From assembly GCA_946902875.1 (NCBI GenBank), contig OX336345.1, positions 5,053,395-5,117,394 of the forward strand: a stretch of 64,000 nt of DNA. The letters run 5' to 3'. The stretch comes from Nematopogon swammerdamellus. Its lineage: Eukaryota; Arthropoda; Insecta; Lepidoptera; Adelidae. Shown here one piece after another: positions 42,913-54,562 of this stretch. The notes under the pieces were generated by a model. That model was not told the DNA's origin. It made no database searches and was given only the letters and a program-made list of their open reading frames with translations. The position numbers were made by a program, and so were the translations under genes. Numbering within the stretch: position 1 is the first letter of the stretch; the number at the start of each line of letters is the position of its first letter.

Positions 42913-43236
42913 AAAAAAAATGGCCAAGTGCGAGTCGAACTCGCGCACCGAGGGTTCCGTATCACCATGTCACGCCATCTATGTATGTTAAAATGCTTCA
43001 AACCCCTTTCGGTAGATGGCGCGCATACAATTTTTAGTTTCTTGTATATACTTCTTCTTATTTTTATTATTTGTTGTTCTATCGGCCATAATAAGACATA
43101 TTCTGTGAAAATTTAAACAGGCTACCTATTATGGTTCAATACAGCCCTCGGACAGACAGACGGACAGAGAGGCAGATGGCGTAGGCTTAGTAATAGGTGC
43201 TATAATCCCGTACGAGGGATAAGGGACCTAAAAAAG
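42913..43236 (-). repeat. Family L repeat, nearly full
   Basis: ATGGCCAAGTGCGAGTCGAA, CTCGCGCACCGAGGGTTCCG, TTCGGTAGATGGCGCGCATA, GTTCTATCGGCCATAATAAG and GACAGACAGACGGACAGAGA in reverse order of the 18.77-kb copy. Confidence 0.8.
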
Positions 43237-43488
43237 AAAACATTACAAAAACATGAAATTATACAACAGTAAACCTAATTTTATAACACAAGTAATGATA
43301 ATATGGCCGCACCTCAGGATGTGCTAATAGATGCACAAGGCGACCTATAGCGCTGTTTTTCAGATGGGTCCAGAGTAATAAATAAAACACTAAGAAACAT
43401 AAGCACGATACTTTTTTTTATCCCTAAACAAAGATTAACACTAAAATCGGATTCCTCGTAAAACTGTAGGTCCCTTTCCTCCTAATCT

Positions 43489-43718
43489 TACTTGGTGGTA
43501 GGGTTTAACCCGCCCGGGTTGGTACCACCGCACTGAATGAAACGTCGGTCAAAACGGCTATGTAAATAGTTTGTGTTTTCCGACCAGTTCAGTGTAGCCG
43601 GCACAATCAAAGGGGGAAGCACTGACATGGCACCTAGTTCACCCGGTGTTATGGGCTGACATCACGGACGTTGTGGGTGATGTAGCCAACCGTGACAGTT
43701 TCCATAAAAAAAAAAAAA
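43489..43718 (+). repeat. Family A body
   Basis: TTGGTGGTAGGGTTTAACCC, GCCCGGGTTGGTACCACCGC, GGCTATGTAAATAGTTTGTG, CCAGTTCAGTGTAGCCGGCA, TGTAGCCAACCGTGACAGTT and a 13-A tail. No shared head. Confidence 0.85.
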
Positions 43719-44814
43719 TTCCAACTTAAACAATAACTTATAATAACACAAAGAAAACAAAAACAGAATAATACAAAAATTCACAGGTCTCATGCATTAC
43801 ATGACCTGAATATTTACGTAGCCTTAAAACTCACGACGCCAGGGCGAGTTCGCACTCTCGCTGGAAATCGGGATACGCGTATGCGCGCGCCATCTACCGA
43901 AAAATACTGAAGCGATCGAAAAGACATTTTCAATGTCGAAAGAACAGAAAATAATATATATTTAAATGCAGCCTAACAAAATAATATAAATGCAACGCAG
44001 CAATATAATATTGTTCTTAGCGGTTGAGTTCTTGAAGAAACAGCGCTATAAATAGCTAGCACAAATTCGTCGGAATCCGTGAAAATTTCTCACAAAACTG
44101 TCTAGTATTTTTCTGCGTCAATTCCCCCAAACGTACGTCCGCTTCGTTCGCGCGAACTCCTCCCCTCCGCTCGGTCTGAGTGAAGAGCGCGAGATTCTCG
44201 AAGCAAACACAAGAGGGGTTGCTGAATTTGTATTACTTTTATTTGTGTTCCTGCAACTTATTGCTATGAATTACATTTGCGGTGTTTTCATGCCATTACC
44301 TATCTGACAGCCGCAATAAATATATTAATACGATACGCGTATATCACACACTGCAGTTTGTACGGACTCCGCCGACGTAGAAACATTTCGCGAATATCTT
44401 GTCACATTCGACTGTCTGGTGCGTTTGATATCTCGGAGAAAAATGTCTAGTGCTATGACTCACTGTTTGCGTTGTAGAGATTTTGTTGAAAATTCTGACA
44501 TTTTCAATCGAGTGAAGTAGACAAGTTTATGGGCTTAAATATTTCATCATATGTATTTTTTTAATATGGCGTATACATGTATGTCTAATACGAATTATAG
44601 CAGTATTATTTTGTCGTTTAGAGTATATAATTAAGAAAAATTTATTCTCTAATTTATTCAATTAAAATTTTAAACAGAAAGATAAAAATTCTTTATACCT
44701 ACATTTCACTTACATTGTCGTCACTTTTGGTTTTTAGTTAGGTACCTACAAGGTTAGGCTTAAAATCAGCGGCACTGAAATGCTAGTGCCACATGCTGCG
44801 CCTACACCTTTTCT
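43719..44814. other. No confident gene; possible promoter
   Basis: TTCTTGAAGAA (44029-44039) lies eight bases before TATAAATA (44047-44054), an arrangement like a heat-shock-element and TATA box, followed by a GC-richer leader. A 25-codon ATG frame at 44443 (MSSAMTHCLRCRDFVENSDI) is the only tidy start downstream. No exon or domain supports a gene. Confidence 0.25.
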
Positions 44815-45050
44815 TCAATTGACATAAAAAAAATGTTTGTACATTGTATATTGTATATCTAAGTGAATTGAAAAAGAAATAACTTTGAATTTGAATTGCA
44901 CACTAATGCACACCAAAATATTAACAAATAATGATACGTAAAGAAAACACACAGAAGAATAATAAAAAGATACACAGAGAAGCAAAAAACAACAGTGTGC
45001 AAACGCGGACTTATCACTTATATATAAGTGATTAATTCCAGCCAACTGTT
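44815..45050 (-). mobile_element. LINE 3' end
   Basis: GTGTGCAAACGCGGACTTAT, CACTTATATATAAGTGATTA and GCCAACTGTTGGGTAATGG are the reverse of the family's AAGTCCGCGTTTGCACAC end. The left part is the extended A/T-rich tail. Confidence 0.55.
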
Positions 45051-45335
45051 GGGTAATGGATGAGAGTACTTAAGTGCAGAAGAATAAAGGCAAGGATAGA
45101 GCAGACATTAGGACAGGAAAGAAATAACACAAAACTCATAAATAATTACGTCATAATATAAAATTGTAATTTTAGTAACCTTCACAGTACAGCAATCGGT
45201 TGTCGTCCTGCCCCAGCCGATTTCTTGCTCTGTGGTAATTTTAGGTTTTTAGACTGCACATAATGTGATGATGAAATACCTAATATTGTACTTAATTACA
45301 ATTTTTTTTTTTAGTTTTCTATCCCATATAAATAA

Positions 45336-45381
45336 TTATCGCATTTTTGACGGTTTAACTAAACCGTCAAAAATGCGATAA
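45336..45381. repeat. 46-bp perfect palindrome with 2-base centre
   Basis: Arms of 22 bases (TTATCGCATTTTTGACGGTT then TA, and the exact complement) around AC. No copy elsewhere in the window. Confidence 0.9.
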
Positions 45382-45728
45382 ACGAGTATGTGACCTTAAT
45401 AGAATCATAATAAAACCAGGCCAGACAATGGAAAAAAATTCGTCACCTCAAAAATAAATTGAACGGGTCATCTCGTTCAAGTGTAAAGCTAATAAATAAA
45501 AAAATTAAATTTTAAATAGTTTTAATGGACGCTGGCACTGTTTGTTCAGTTGATACTGGTAGGTAGGCGATGCTGGGTGTAGGCGTCTTCTAATCAAATT
45601 ACCCACCAATTGTGGTAGGAGGCGTAACGGATGAATTAGGGAGGGGAAATATAAATATTTGTTTGATTTTAGCTTTAGATTAGCTTAGATTATGTACCAT
45701 GTGTTAACCAAGCTATGTTTTATTTATA

Positions 45729-46134
45729 CACCGTGTCCCAAAACTCAACGTCAAGCGGGAACCAGGGAGTAGGCCAGTTTATGGCTACCCAGGGAAAAAT
45801 AAGAAAAAAAAATCTGAGTCATTTATTTTTTAGAAAAAAATTTACGGATTTTGTTTTTTGGTAAAACTACAGGCATTTTGGTTTTATTTGGGATGGTTAT
45901 CAATAGCAGAGTTAATTAGGCTTCCAATATAAAAATTTGAACAATTATATTTGCAAATTTGTAGTCGTAGTACTTAAAATGTTGTACGAGATGTCAATAT
46001 TCAACGTTTTCCAAAAAATGCTCATATGATAAAAAACAAATGACTTTGATTTTTTTTTTCTGATTTTTCCCTGGGTAGTCATAAACTGGCCTACTCCCTG
46101 GTTCCCGCTTGACGTTGAGTTTTGGGACACGGTG
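45729..46134. mobile_element. Tc1/mariner-like MITE, copy 2
   Basis: Ends CACCGTGTCCCAAAACTCAA and exact complement for the first 40 bases. TA on both sides (45727-45728, 46135-46136). 406 bp. Shares the interior AATTATATTTGCAAATTTGT with copies 1 and 3. Confidence 0.9.
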
Positions 46135-46238
46135 TATAGATGTTATTATTATTTAGTAGATTTTGCTTTTTTTTATTAAGATTAGGTTTTTTTCATAGGT
46201 TTATTCTGCTCACTTGTGTAATTTTTGTGTATATCAAT

Positions 46239-46594
46239 ACTAATAAACATCTGTAAGGGATAGTCATGGAGTAAGTTACTTTGTTTCATGAGATAGGTAC
46301 TACGTTTGTAGACTATATGTACGATACTAAAACTAAATTGTCGATTTTTAGGAATCACGTGTGTTTATAAGTTCCTCCATTCTCTTAAACCGATCATTCG
46401 AATTCCATGAAACTTAATACAAGCACATTTTACTATACGGGACACAAAATTCAGTTCCGGTTACGCTAAGATGTGGCCCTCATACAAACCAAATTGTTCC
46501 TCGCGCCGAAATAAAGGCACGGTAACGGGCTTACACTATCTTCTTTTTAAATACGAATTTCATGCGAGCGAAGCCGCATGCAAAATCTAGTATT
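46239..46594 (+). mobile_element. Helitron-like family C, longest copy
   Basis: AATACTAATAAACATCTGTA, GGGATAGTCATGGAGTAAGT, ATTCAGTTCCGGTTACGCTA and, at the end, GCGAGCGAAGCCGCATGCAA followed by AATCTAGT: hairpin plus CTAGT. Confidence 0.75.
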
Positions 46595-46678
46595 AATATA
46601 CATTTCATTTAATAAATACTCACGAAGAATTTAAATTTAAATTTTAATAACAATCATAATTTTGTCTTCATAAAAAAT

Positions 46679-46785
46679 GATGACGAACCATACTGAATAT
46701 GCATATGTCTCAATGAAATATTGTTATTGTTGTGTGTTCTTTATGGCGAAATAAATATCTGAATCTGAATCTGAATCTTGTATCA
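46679..46785 (+). repeat. LINE 3' end with TCTGAA tail
   Basis: CATACTGAATATGCATATGT, TCAATGAAATATTGTTATTG, TATGGCGAAATAAATATCTG and (AATCTG)n. A second copy is at 50.21-50.30 kb. The tail resembles that of the LINE at 33.04 kb. Confidence 0.6.
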
Positions 46786-47040
46786 CAGCTAAAATATCAC
46801 AGTGAATTATTTTTATCGATATACCTGAAACTGAACATCCCTACTCACATCGTTAAAGTGTGGCACCGTGTCTGATGCGATTGACGGGGTGTCTACAAAA
46901 GTCTGTCGCATCCATTTACGAAAAGAATGACGTGCATCTGTTATGGATACTGGCTGATCGACTGACTGAATGACTTATGAAAATGAGAAATTTTAAGACA
47001 AGAAATAAATATAGTAAAACCCTCAGAGATAAATATAATA

Positions 47041-48329
47041 TTAGGTCCTTACCTATGAAATTGGCGTTTTATATAGAAAAAATAAAAATTTTTTTTTTAT
47101 GAAAAATACCCATTTTTTTAATCGATGCATTGGCCATTATTATCAATGCACTTTTGCAATTTTACTGAAAGTTCATTGATGCCTCTGCTATAGAAATCCC
47201 GGGGATGGGAATCGATTAACTCTTTAAAGGGGTTTTTCACTGCCTCATCGGATTTGAAATTTTTCCCCTGTAAAAAGTTATCCAAATTTCGAAAAAAAAT
47301 GGAAACCTGTTGGAGCAAGGTCTGGTGAATATGGTGGGTGACGGAGAGTTTGCAGGTCGTAACTCCTGTAGTTTTGAGACGGTCCATTGTGCGGTGTGTG
47401 GGCGAGCTTTGTCGCGAAGAAGGAGTGGACTAGAGCAATTGGCAAGTCTCGGTTGTTTGACAGCGAGCTTATCCATCATTATTTTCAATTCTTCACAGTA
47501 CACATCTGCAGTAATTATTGTGCCAGGTATCAAGAAGCTGTAATGAATAATGCCGGCACAGGTCCACCATACACTGACTAGAAACTTATTTTGACTCAAT
47601 TTGCGTTTGGGACATGGTTTGGCTGCCTCCCCTGTGTCCAACCAGTGCGAGGGACGCTTTCGCTTGTCTTACAGGATCCACTTTTCATCACAAGTGACAA
47701 TCCGATTCAGAATCCCCTCATTTCTGTGCCAATTCAACAAGTTAAGACAAGCTTCGACGCGATTTTGTTGTTGTTGTTCAGTGAGTTCATACGGTACCCA
47801 CTTTCCGAGCTTTTTTATCTTTCCAATTTGACGTAAATGAATCAGTATCGTTTTATCACTTACATTGAAGGCTGCTGGTAATTCCGGCGTGGTTTGTGAT
47901 TACTCTGCTTCAACTATGGCTTTCAATTCACCGTTATCGACTTTCGTCTCTGGTCGGCCACGGGGCTCATCATTGAGATGGAAATTTCCAGAACGGAAGC
48001 GATCAAACCAAAAACGCACAGTGCGTTCACTTGCTGTACCTGGTCCACACACGTCGATGATAGTGCGTGCCGTCTGTGCTGCGTTGGTGCCGCGACGGAA
48101 TTCGTATTCGAAAATAACGCGTAATTTCAATTTTTCCATGGTCACAGAACCAGCGATATAAATAAAATTAACGACGGGAAAACAAACTAACAACTGATTT
48201 TGAAAAAATAATAATTTGCCTTTATAGCAAAATAAAATATTTGAATTTGGAATTCGTACGCAAACAAAAGTTAGCCACATTCAAAGTGGTCAGTTTGTAG
48301 AAACGCCAATTTCATAGGTAAGCACCTAA
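47041..48329 (-). mobile_element. Mariner element, near full length, inactive
   Basis: Ends TTAGGTCCTTACCTATGAAA and, reversed, TTAGGTGCTTACCTATGAAA, agreeing for 29 bases with one mismatch. TA flanks both sides (47039-47040 and 48330-48331), the mariner target duplication. Length 1289 bp is normal for mariner. A different subfamily from the 38.6-kb copy, judged by ends and protein. Confidence 0.95.
47118..48139 (-). pseudogene. Mariner transposase, broken by stops and frameshifts
   Basis: ATG at 48139 starts MEKLKLRVIFEYEFRRGTNA, followed by the HTH segment ERTVRFWFDRFRSGNFHLND and EPRGRPETKVDN. The first frame ends at 47900. Near 47690 comes IVTCDEKWIL with the first catalytic aspartate (usual GDE is CDE here), then a TAA. 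The second aspartate is kept in LLRDKARPHTAQ (usual H-D-N is R-D-K). The third site reads HPPYSPDLAPTGFHFF: glycine replaces the last catalytic aspartate. The C-terminus NLDNFLQGKNFKSDEAVKNP to CIDNNGQCID stays open to 47118. Span is 341 codons, close to normal. Dead both by frame and by the D-to-G change. Confidence 0.93.
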
Positions 48330-48669
48330 TATTTCCTTATTGTCTAACAAAGTATGGTTGATTAAGAAAAACATTCTTTTTAAAGATATAAATATAATGT
48401 ATGGTAGTATGTGTTAGGAATTGGTTTTATGTGTTTCTGGTTTTTATTGTGTATATTTAGGTATTAATTGCTGCTTTGCTTGTTTGGGCAACTTTGCTTG
48501 TTGGGTATGTAAGGGGCTGGGATAAGTTGCTTCTTAGTAAGATTTTTTTTGTATGGGGTGTGGCTTAAACCCCTATGCTACTCCTGACTGTGAAATAAAC
48601 GCTTTTTTAATTTTACTTACTTATATAAATCAGTTTTTCGTGTGCACAGAGATTATTTAGTTTTAGTCG

Positions 48670-48992
48670 TACCGTGTGGGTCCGGTACGTAAAATAATAG
48701 CCCAACTGAATCTCTCCCCGTGCATATCGTAAAAGGCGACTAAGGGATAAGGACAAGGTGCTTTGCTAAAGGGCGACAGGATAACCACTTCTCATCTTTG
48801 TACGGTCCTTCTAAAGGGGTAATGGTGGGTCTTCGTGGCTTACTTGCTGCTTGATAGTTAACTTGTCCGAATACTTTGCTGAACGTGGTAGTCGGTGTTG
48901 TGCTGTAGTTTATCAGTATCCTTGCAGCACAGCAACTGTTACTCTGCTTACCCCAATTGTCGGGATACACCGTGTTGTATGTATATGTGTGT
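48670..48992 (+). repeat. Family B SINE-like repeat, full length
   Basis: CCGTGTGGGTCCGGTACGTA, AAAAGGCGACTAAGGGATAA, GGACAAGGTGCTTTGCTAAA, GTCGGTGTTGTGCTGTAGTT, CCCAATTGTCGGGATACACC and a GTATGTATATGTGTG tail. Confidence 0.85.
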
Positions 48993-49403
48993 GTGTGTAG
49001 TTTTAGCCTTTAGGTAAGTACAAAACCTAATTACATCAACAGTAAATTATACGACTCCACTTTTCACTCACTTTTATACTTAGAATAATATTTTCAATAT
49101 TATTTTACCACTATCATATAATAAACTGATATCCTGGGGATGCATGAATATTTCTATTATCCCTTTTCTGTTTACATATTATTATGTGTAATGTTTTTTT
49201 TTTTATTTTGTGTTTGTTCAATGAACTAACCATATTAAAATCACCTTTTATTTTTATTAAATTTCAAACTGTATTTCACTATTTCAGCGTGTCCCAGGTT
49301 TGACAATTTCAATTTAAGAGGAGTAACAGTAAACGTAAGCGAATGTAACTCAAGAGACAGCTCAAGTCATTCAGTACCTCCGGTGCGGCGGTCGCAAACC
49401 TTT

Positions 49404-49640
49404 TTAGGGTTCCGTACCTCAGGACGAAGAGACAAAACCCTTATACGATAACGTTCTTGACCGTCTGTATATCTGTCTGTCGCTCAAGACTCTTTTCTCA
49501 GGGACGGCCAGAAGTACCGAGTTGGAATTATTATACAATACCTGTAACCCAATGCAAAAGACCTTTCATAAACCTAAATTAAAATAAATAACTCCTCCAT
49601 TAGGAAGGTTAAAGCGGTCCCATGAACCGAAGCCATTAAC
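49404..49640 (+). repeat. Family L 5' part or relative
   Basis: TTTTAGGGTTCCGTACCTCA, then CCGTCTGTATATCTGTCTGT. The later sequence diverges from the main family. Confidence 0.45.
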
Positions 49641-51028
49641 CTAGTATTTTATTGTATTATATATTTTATATATTTTATTGTATTATAGTACAAAATATAA
49701 AATGCTAAACCAGAGCGTGACACAAAAAGTTTGATTACTACGAAAGATCTAAGTCGACTTTCAAAAAAATTTTTTTTATTAATTACTAAAACAAAATTTT
49801 GCTTAGGAAATAAAACAAAAATTCAAACACAAAAAAGTCTGCTTGTCTGTTTTTCCGCATATTTCTGATCGTGATTTACTAAAAAAGTACAAATCACAAT
49901 AAATTGCATGGTGATTATTCCATTATAGATTCGGCAATTCTATGAGATCGTTTAAGGATATATATCATAACGCTATCTACTTGGGGTACAGAGCAGTGTC
50001 TCTAATTGTGAGAGTAGTCAATAGTGAGAATAATCGAGCTGCGTTCAAGTAAACGATATCATTTCTATAAAAAAAAATTATAGTAGAAGTATGTAAGTCA
50101 CTGAAGGCGGAGCTGTTAGGAAGTTATATTAAAACAAAAAGCTCTATAAGGTTTCTTGTCCCGTTCTTTTTGCAGATTACATTGCCGAGCGGGACAAAAT
50201 AGAAAATTAAAACGATCCATATACTGAAATGCATATTATGTGTCAATGAAATATTGTCACCATAAAGAATTATGGCGAAATGAATATCTGAATCTATATC
50301 ATTGCTCATTGCCCTAGAATTTTAATTTTTTTTTCAGTACATTATTAATTATAATATATTAATGACAGTTATTTGAATAATGAATGACAGGTGATGGTGA
50401 TAGCTGCGCGTGCGACAAAAAAAAAGGAAAAAAAAAACACAAAAAAAAACAAAAAAAAACAAAAAAACAATATTTTTTCAAGAAGTCTAAGCATTGGTAA
50501 TAAAAACAATTGGAAAATCATTAAGCTTCTCCATTCTTAATGAAATTATACACCTACATCGATACGGAGCCCTCAGAGCACCGGTATCGCTGGCACTTGT
50601 CAGTCTCTTTTTAGAATTCCAGCCCCGTCGGGGGTGCGCCGTATTTATAGACGTAATGTTTAGAACGTGAGATCTGTGATGCACTTACACAGAGCTGGCA
50701 AATGAACCGCATACAATCACGAACTCTTTTCGACACGTGCCTGTCTTTTAGGTGTACCTATACATTTTAAATGACTTAGATAAAGTCGTCTTCGCCATGA
50801 GAAATAATAAATTATATGTAGACGAACCACTTAAAAAAGACGGGGTTGATTCAGCTGTCGAAACAAACGAAAATGTCATCCCACATTCCATGTCGAAAAT
50901 AAAGAGAAAAAATACGTCACGACCAGGATTCAAGCCTGGACCTCTGGGAGCACGACCGAAGGGATGCAATGTCATGGCACCTAACGAAGAACGTCCTGGC
51001 TACAATGATGTCGAATGGACGTATTTTT
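49641..51028. other. No confident gene
   Basis: Includes an A-rich run with spaced C (50415-50469), the LINE 3' end with TCTGAA tail (50213-50298) and a 103-codon plus frame at 50752-51063 that lacks an identifiable domain. The rest is AT-rich. Confidence 0.35.
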
Positions 51029-51029
51029 C

Positions 51030-51115
51030 TCATACATATATACTAAATGCTGTATCACGATAATCGGGATAAGCAGAGTAATCGCAGTTGTTCTGCAAGG
51101 AATTTCAAGAAATAT
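51030..51115 (-). repeat. Family B 3' fragment
   Basis: CTCATACATATATACTAAAT, GCTGTATCACGATAATCGGG and GCAGAGTAATCGCAGTTGTT in reverse orientation. Confidence 0.5.
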
Positions 51116-51210
51116 AAAGCGAGTACACGCCCAATACTAACAACAATAAATCAACTATGATATCCTTCATACGCCGTTTCGGTTTCTCAAAACTCGAGTA
51201 TGCCACTCTG

Positions 51211-51418
51211 CAGGCTGTTTGATGACTATAGGTCATAAAGCAAACCAGGTACTCCTGAGCCTATTTGGAGCAAAAAACTTAGATGACATTTTGCTTAATA
51301 AAATTTTGTATGGAAAAAAAAGTACACTAACAGTTCATCTAACTTTTTTGCTCCAAATAGGTTCAGGAGTACCTGGTTTGCTTTATGAATTTATGACCTA
51401 TAGTCATCAAACATCCTG
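51211..51418. mobile_element. Foldback MITE, about 75-bp arms
   Basis: Left arm CAGGCTGTTTGATGACTATA to CCTATTTGGAGCAAAAAACT; the right arm is its complement with a 9-base insertion (AATTCATAA region) and a few changes. The short centre holds no frame. Target duplication not resolved. Confidence 0.8.
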
Positions 51419-51769
51419 TATATCCAGTTCATATAAATGCGCTTTTTCTGCTCTATATACTACAGTCTATACTCGAACGTTTTCGTCTCGACAGTTAGGA
51501 ATGCATTTTGACTTAATTGCCGCGTAAGCATTCGGACTGCTCAACCAATGTTGGCGATCGCTGACGCGATGTCGTCGAGTATGCAGAATGTAAGAACCGC
51601 TGGGAACGGGTCATGGGTTCAAATTCCCATCGTAGGTACAGCTCGCATCAAGAGGTGTTGCTTTTGCATTTATTTACCTAACTGTACGAACGATATTGTA
51701 AACTTGCGTGGGTAAGAGTGTAAGAGTTTTACCTTTTTCGTATCAAAAATAATTTAATTTAATTTGTCC

Positions 51770-52090
51770 GTGTGGGGCCGGTACTTTAAAAGAATAGCCC
51801 CACTGCATCTCTCCCCGTGTATGCCGTAAAAGGCGACTAAGGGATCTGACTCCCTTCTTATATTACTAGGTGATAGGGTTTAACCGGTTCGGGTTGGTAC
51901 CACCGCACTGAATGAAAGGTCGGTCGAAACGGCTATTTAAATAGTTTATGTTTTCCGTCCAGTTCAGTGTAGCCGGCACGACCGAAGGGAAGCACTGACG
52001 TGGCACCAAGTTCACCTGGCCATCACCTCACCTGACATCACGCATGTTGTAGGTGATGTAGCCAACCGTGTCAGTTTACATAAAAAAAAG
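51770..52090 (+). repeat. Family A SINE-like repeat, full length with head
   Basis: Head GTGTGGGGCCGGTACTTTAA, GCATCTCTCCCCGTGTATGC, AAAAGGCGACTAAGGGATCT, then linker GACTCCCTTCTTATATTACT, body from AGGTGATAGGGTTTAACCGG and end CCAACCGTGTCAGTTTACAT plus A-tail. Shows that family A begins with the same head as family B. Confidence 0.85.
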
Positions 52091-52244
52091 ATAAAAATTT
52101 AATAATTTGGAAATTTAGGCCTAGTTCTTATTAATAATGTTGTTAAAAGATGTCCTGCAATTATATTGGCAGTTAATCGAAATGCTAAAGTTCATTAAAA
52201 TATATTTTTAAATTATTTTTATTAAAATTAAAATTATTAAATAC

Positions 52245-52400
52245 ACCTTGGTGAACTAGGTTCCATGTCAGTGCTTCCCTTCGGCCGCGCCGACTACAAC
52301 GAGCTGGATGTAAAAGACGAACTATTTACGTAGCCGTTTCAACCGATCTTTCTTTCAGTGCGGTGGTACCAAACCGGGCTTGTTAAACTCCACCACCTAA
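52245..52400 (-). repeat. Family A body, partial
   Basis: CTTGGTGAACTAGGTTCCAT, GTCAGTGCTTCCCTTCGGCC, ACGTAGCCGTTTCAACCGAT and CTCCACCACCTAATAAG. Confidence 0.75.
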
Positions 52401-53984
52401 TAAGATAAGAAGGTAAGGGACCTACAGTTTTATGTGGAACCCAAACCACGGCCAGCCTCCAACGGTTTAACGTTCACCCACCCAAGTACTGACTCAGGTG
52501 TGATTATGATCACGATCGACAGTTGACCAATCGCTACTGAGGCTTACTGCCAGATTTTCCGGCCGGCGGCGGCGGCGCGGCGGTTAAATCGTAATAGGAC
52601 CAATTGAGACTAATACTATTCACCTCCGTCCGGGGAATTCCGGCCGGAAATTCAGGTAACTGCGTCTTCGGGCTAAGAGCTGTTAATAAACAAACACGCT
52701 GAAAACATTAAAAAATGCCCGCAATTCTATAGAAAGTATTTTATTTCAATTAGAATGTGAATATGAAAACCATTATAATGTGGAAGAGGTCTCAGTGATG
52801 TGTCAAGACCGTGGCACGTCAAGATGCATTGTCTCTGCCTACTCCCTTGGGGAACAGGCTTTATGTACTGCAGATGTTAGTTAAGCTAAAATTTTTGCTT
52901 TAATGAAACTAGATTAATTAATAGCAAGTTAGTTAATCTTCAATCTAATGATAAATGATAAATAATAGAATAATCTTTGCTTTTGTTAAAATATTATGAA
53001 GTAATGATTTTCTCTAAATATAATGATTTCATAACTTGAACTATACTCCAATGTTAAAACGTTAAATGTTATTTTCGGAACGATGCCTTCTATCAAAACA
53101 CTCATATCTCAAACCTTACACGACCAATCTGACTGTGAACCCTTGCGCAATAACCGACACACAGAAGTGATTGATGCACCATCCAGTCAAATGTGAACCC
53201 CGCTCGATGTGAGCAAAACAAACACTATTGCTCCACAACCGCGATTCATCCGCTTACAGCACAATGCTAATCAGACAAGGCCACGTGTGAAAAGCCAAAG
53301 CACAATCCGATCGTCTAAGTTCCATGTTTTTGTACTCGGCTTCAACCGCTGAGTGGCCAAATCTTTGTGAGTGGCTACGTTGAGCATTCGAAAACTGTTG
53401 AATTTGGAAGACAGCTTAATGCAACTGTGCTTCCAGCGTTCGATTTTTATTTAAATTTCGAATACGAAATCGAGTAACCAATAAAAAAGTTCCCGAACTA
53501 ATTCTAAAGAGTGTCTCTTTCATTTCATTGCATTTTTGTTAATGATTTGCTCGTTACATTGAATATTTTAACGCACGGTTCATGTTGTGTACATAGCGCA
53601 CACTTATACGATAACCCATCGTCAATTTTCATCAATGCGTTAGCAATTCAAATAGACAGGCTTTTGCGTTCGTCGAGTACATCGCCCGAACATAAATAGT
53701 GCTGTGCCCATCATCATTATGTGTGAGCGAGTCTGACATGGGAATGCAATAGGTAAAGTAGGTGTTAGCGGCAATGCGGGCGGCAAGCGGCGGAGGAGTC
53801 TGTCTGGCCACGTGCCAGACTAAGTAACACGCACTCGTTAAAATTGATTCATACAAAATAATAATGTGAGCTCATCAAATTCTCGCCATCAATACCGTGA
53901 AGTGCATGTCTAATAAATATCTCAAGTGAATCATGCGTGTGCGCAACTGAAATGGATAGGGATTTACTGTTTGTGCATAGATAT
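52401..53984. other. No confident gene; one LINE scrap
   Basis: At 52790-52865 the plus strand reads VMCQDRGTSRCIVSAYSLG, related to CQDRDTWRSVVSAYRTV at 7.35 kb (minus). A GC-rich patch is at 52558-52590. Remaining frames are short. Confidence 0.35.
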
Positions 53985-53985
53985 A

Positions 53986-54366
53986 CAACGTGTTCCAAAA
54001 CTCATCGTCAAGCGGGAACCAGGGAGTAGGCCAGTTTATGACTACCCAGGGAAAAATTTAGTGATTTATTTTTTTAGAACAAAATTAAACTGAATATTTT
54101 TTTTTTGTAAAACTAAAGACATCCTGGTTTTATTTGGGATAGTTATCAATAGCAGAGTTACTTAGGCTTCCAATATTAAAATTTGAACAATTATATTTGC
54201 AAATTTGTAGTCGTAGTAACTAAAATGTAAATTTTCAACGTTTTTCAAAAAATGGTCATATCATAAAAAACAAATGACCCGATTTTTTTTTCTTATTTTT
54301 ACCTGGGCAGTCATAAACTGACCTACTCCCTGGTTCCCGCTTGACGTTGAGTTTTGGGACACGTTG
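53986..54366. mobile_element. Tc1/mariner-like MITE, copy 3
   Basis: Ends CAACGTGTTCCAAAACTCAT and, reversed, CAACGTGTCCCAAAACTCAA, with the shared CGTCAAGCGGGAACCAGGGA block. TA at 53984-53985; the right flank is AT rather than TA. 381 bp. Confidence 0.87.
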
Positions 54367-54562
54367 ATAAATAGGAACTGCAATGTCACACTCTGTATAA
54401 ATTTTGCCTTGTTACCAACCATTTGGTCTGCATGCACACCATTTGCAAAAGATGGAGGCATACGTGGGTAAACAAGTGTGATAGAGATAGACAATACCTT
54501 TGGTGAACTACGTGCCATGTCAGCGCTTGCCTTTTTTTTATGGAAACTGACACGGTTGGCAA

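Noticed and set aside
51595..51640. tRNA gene from GGGTTCAAATTCCC
   Set aside because: T-arm-like only; the upstream 60 bases do not fold as a tRNA.
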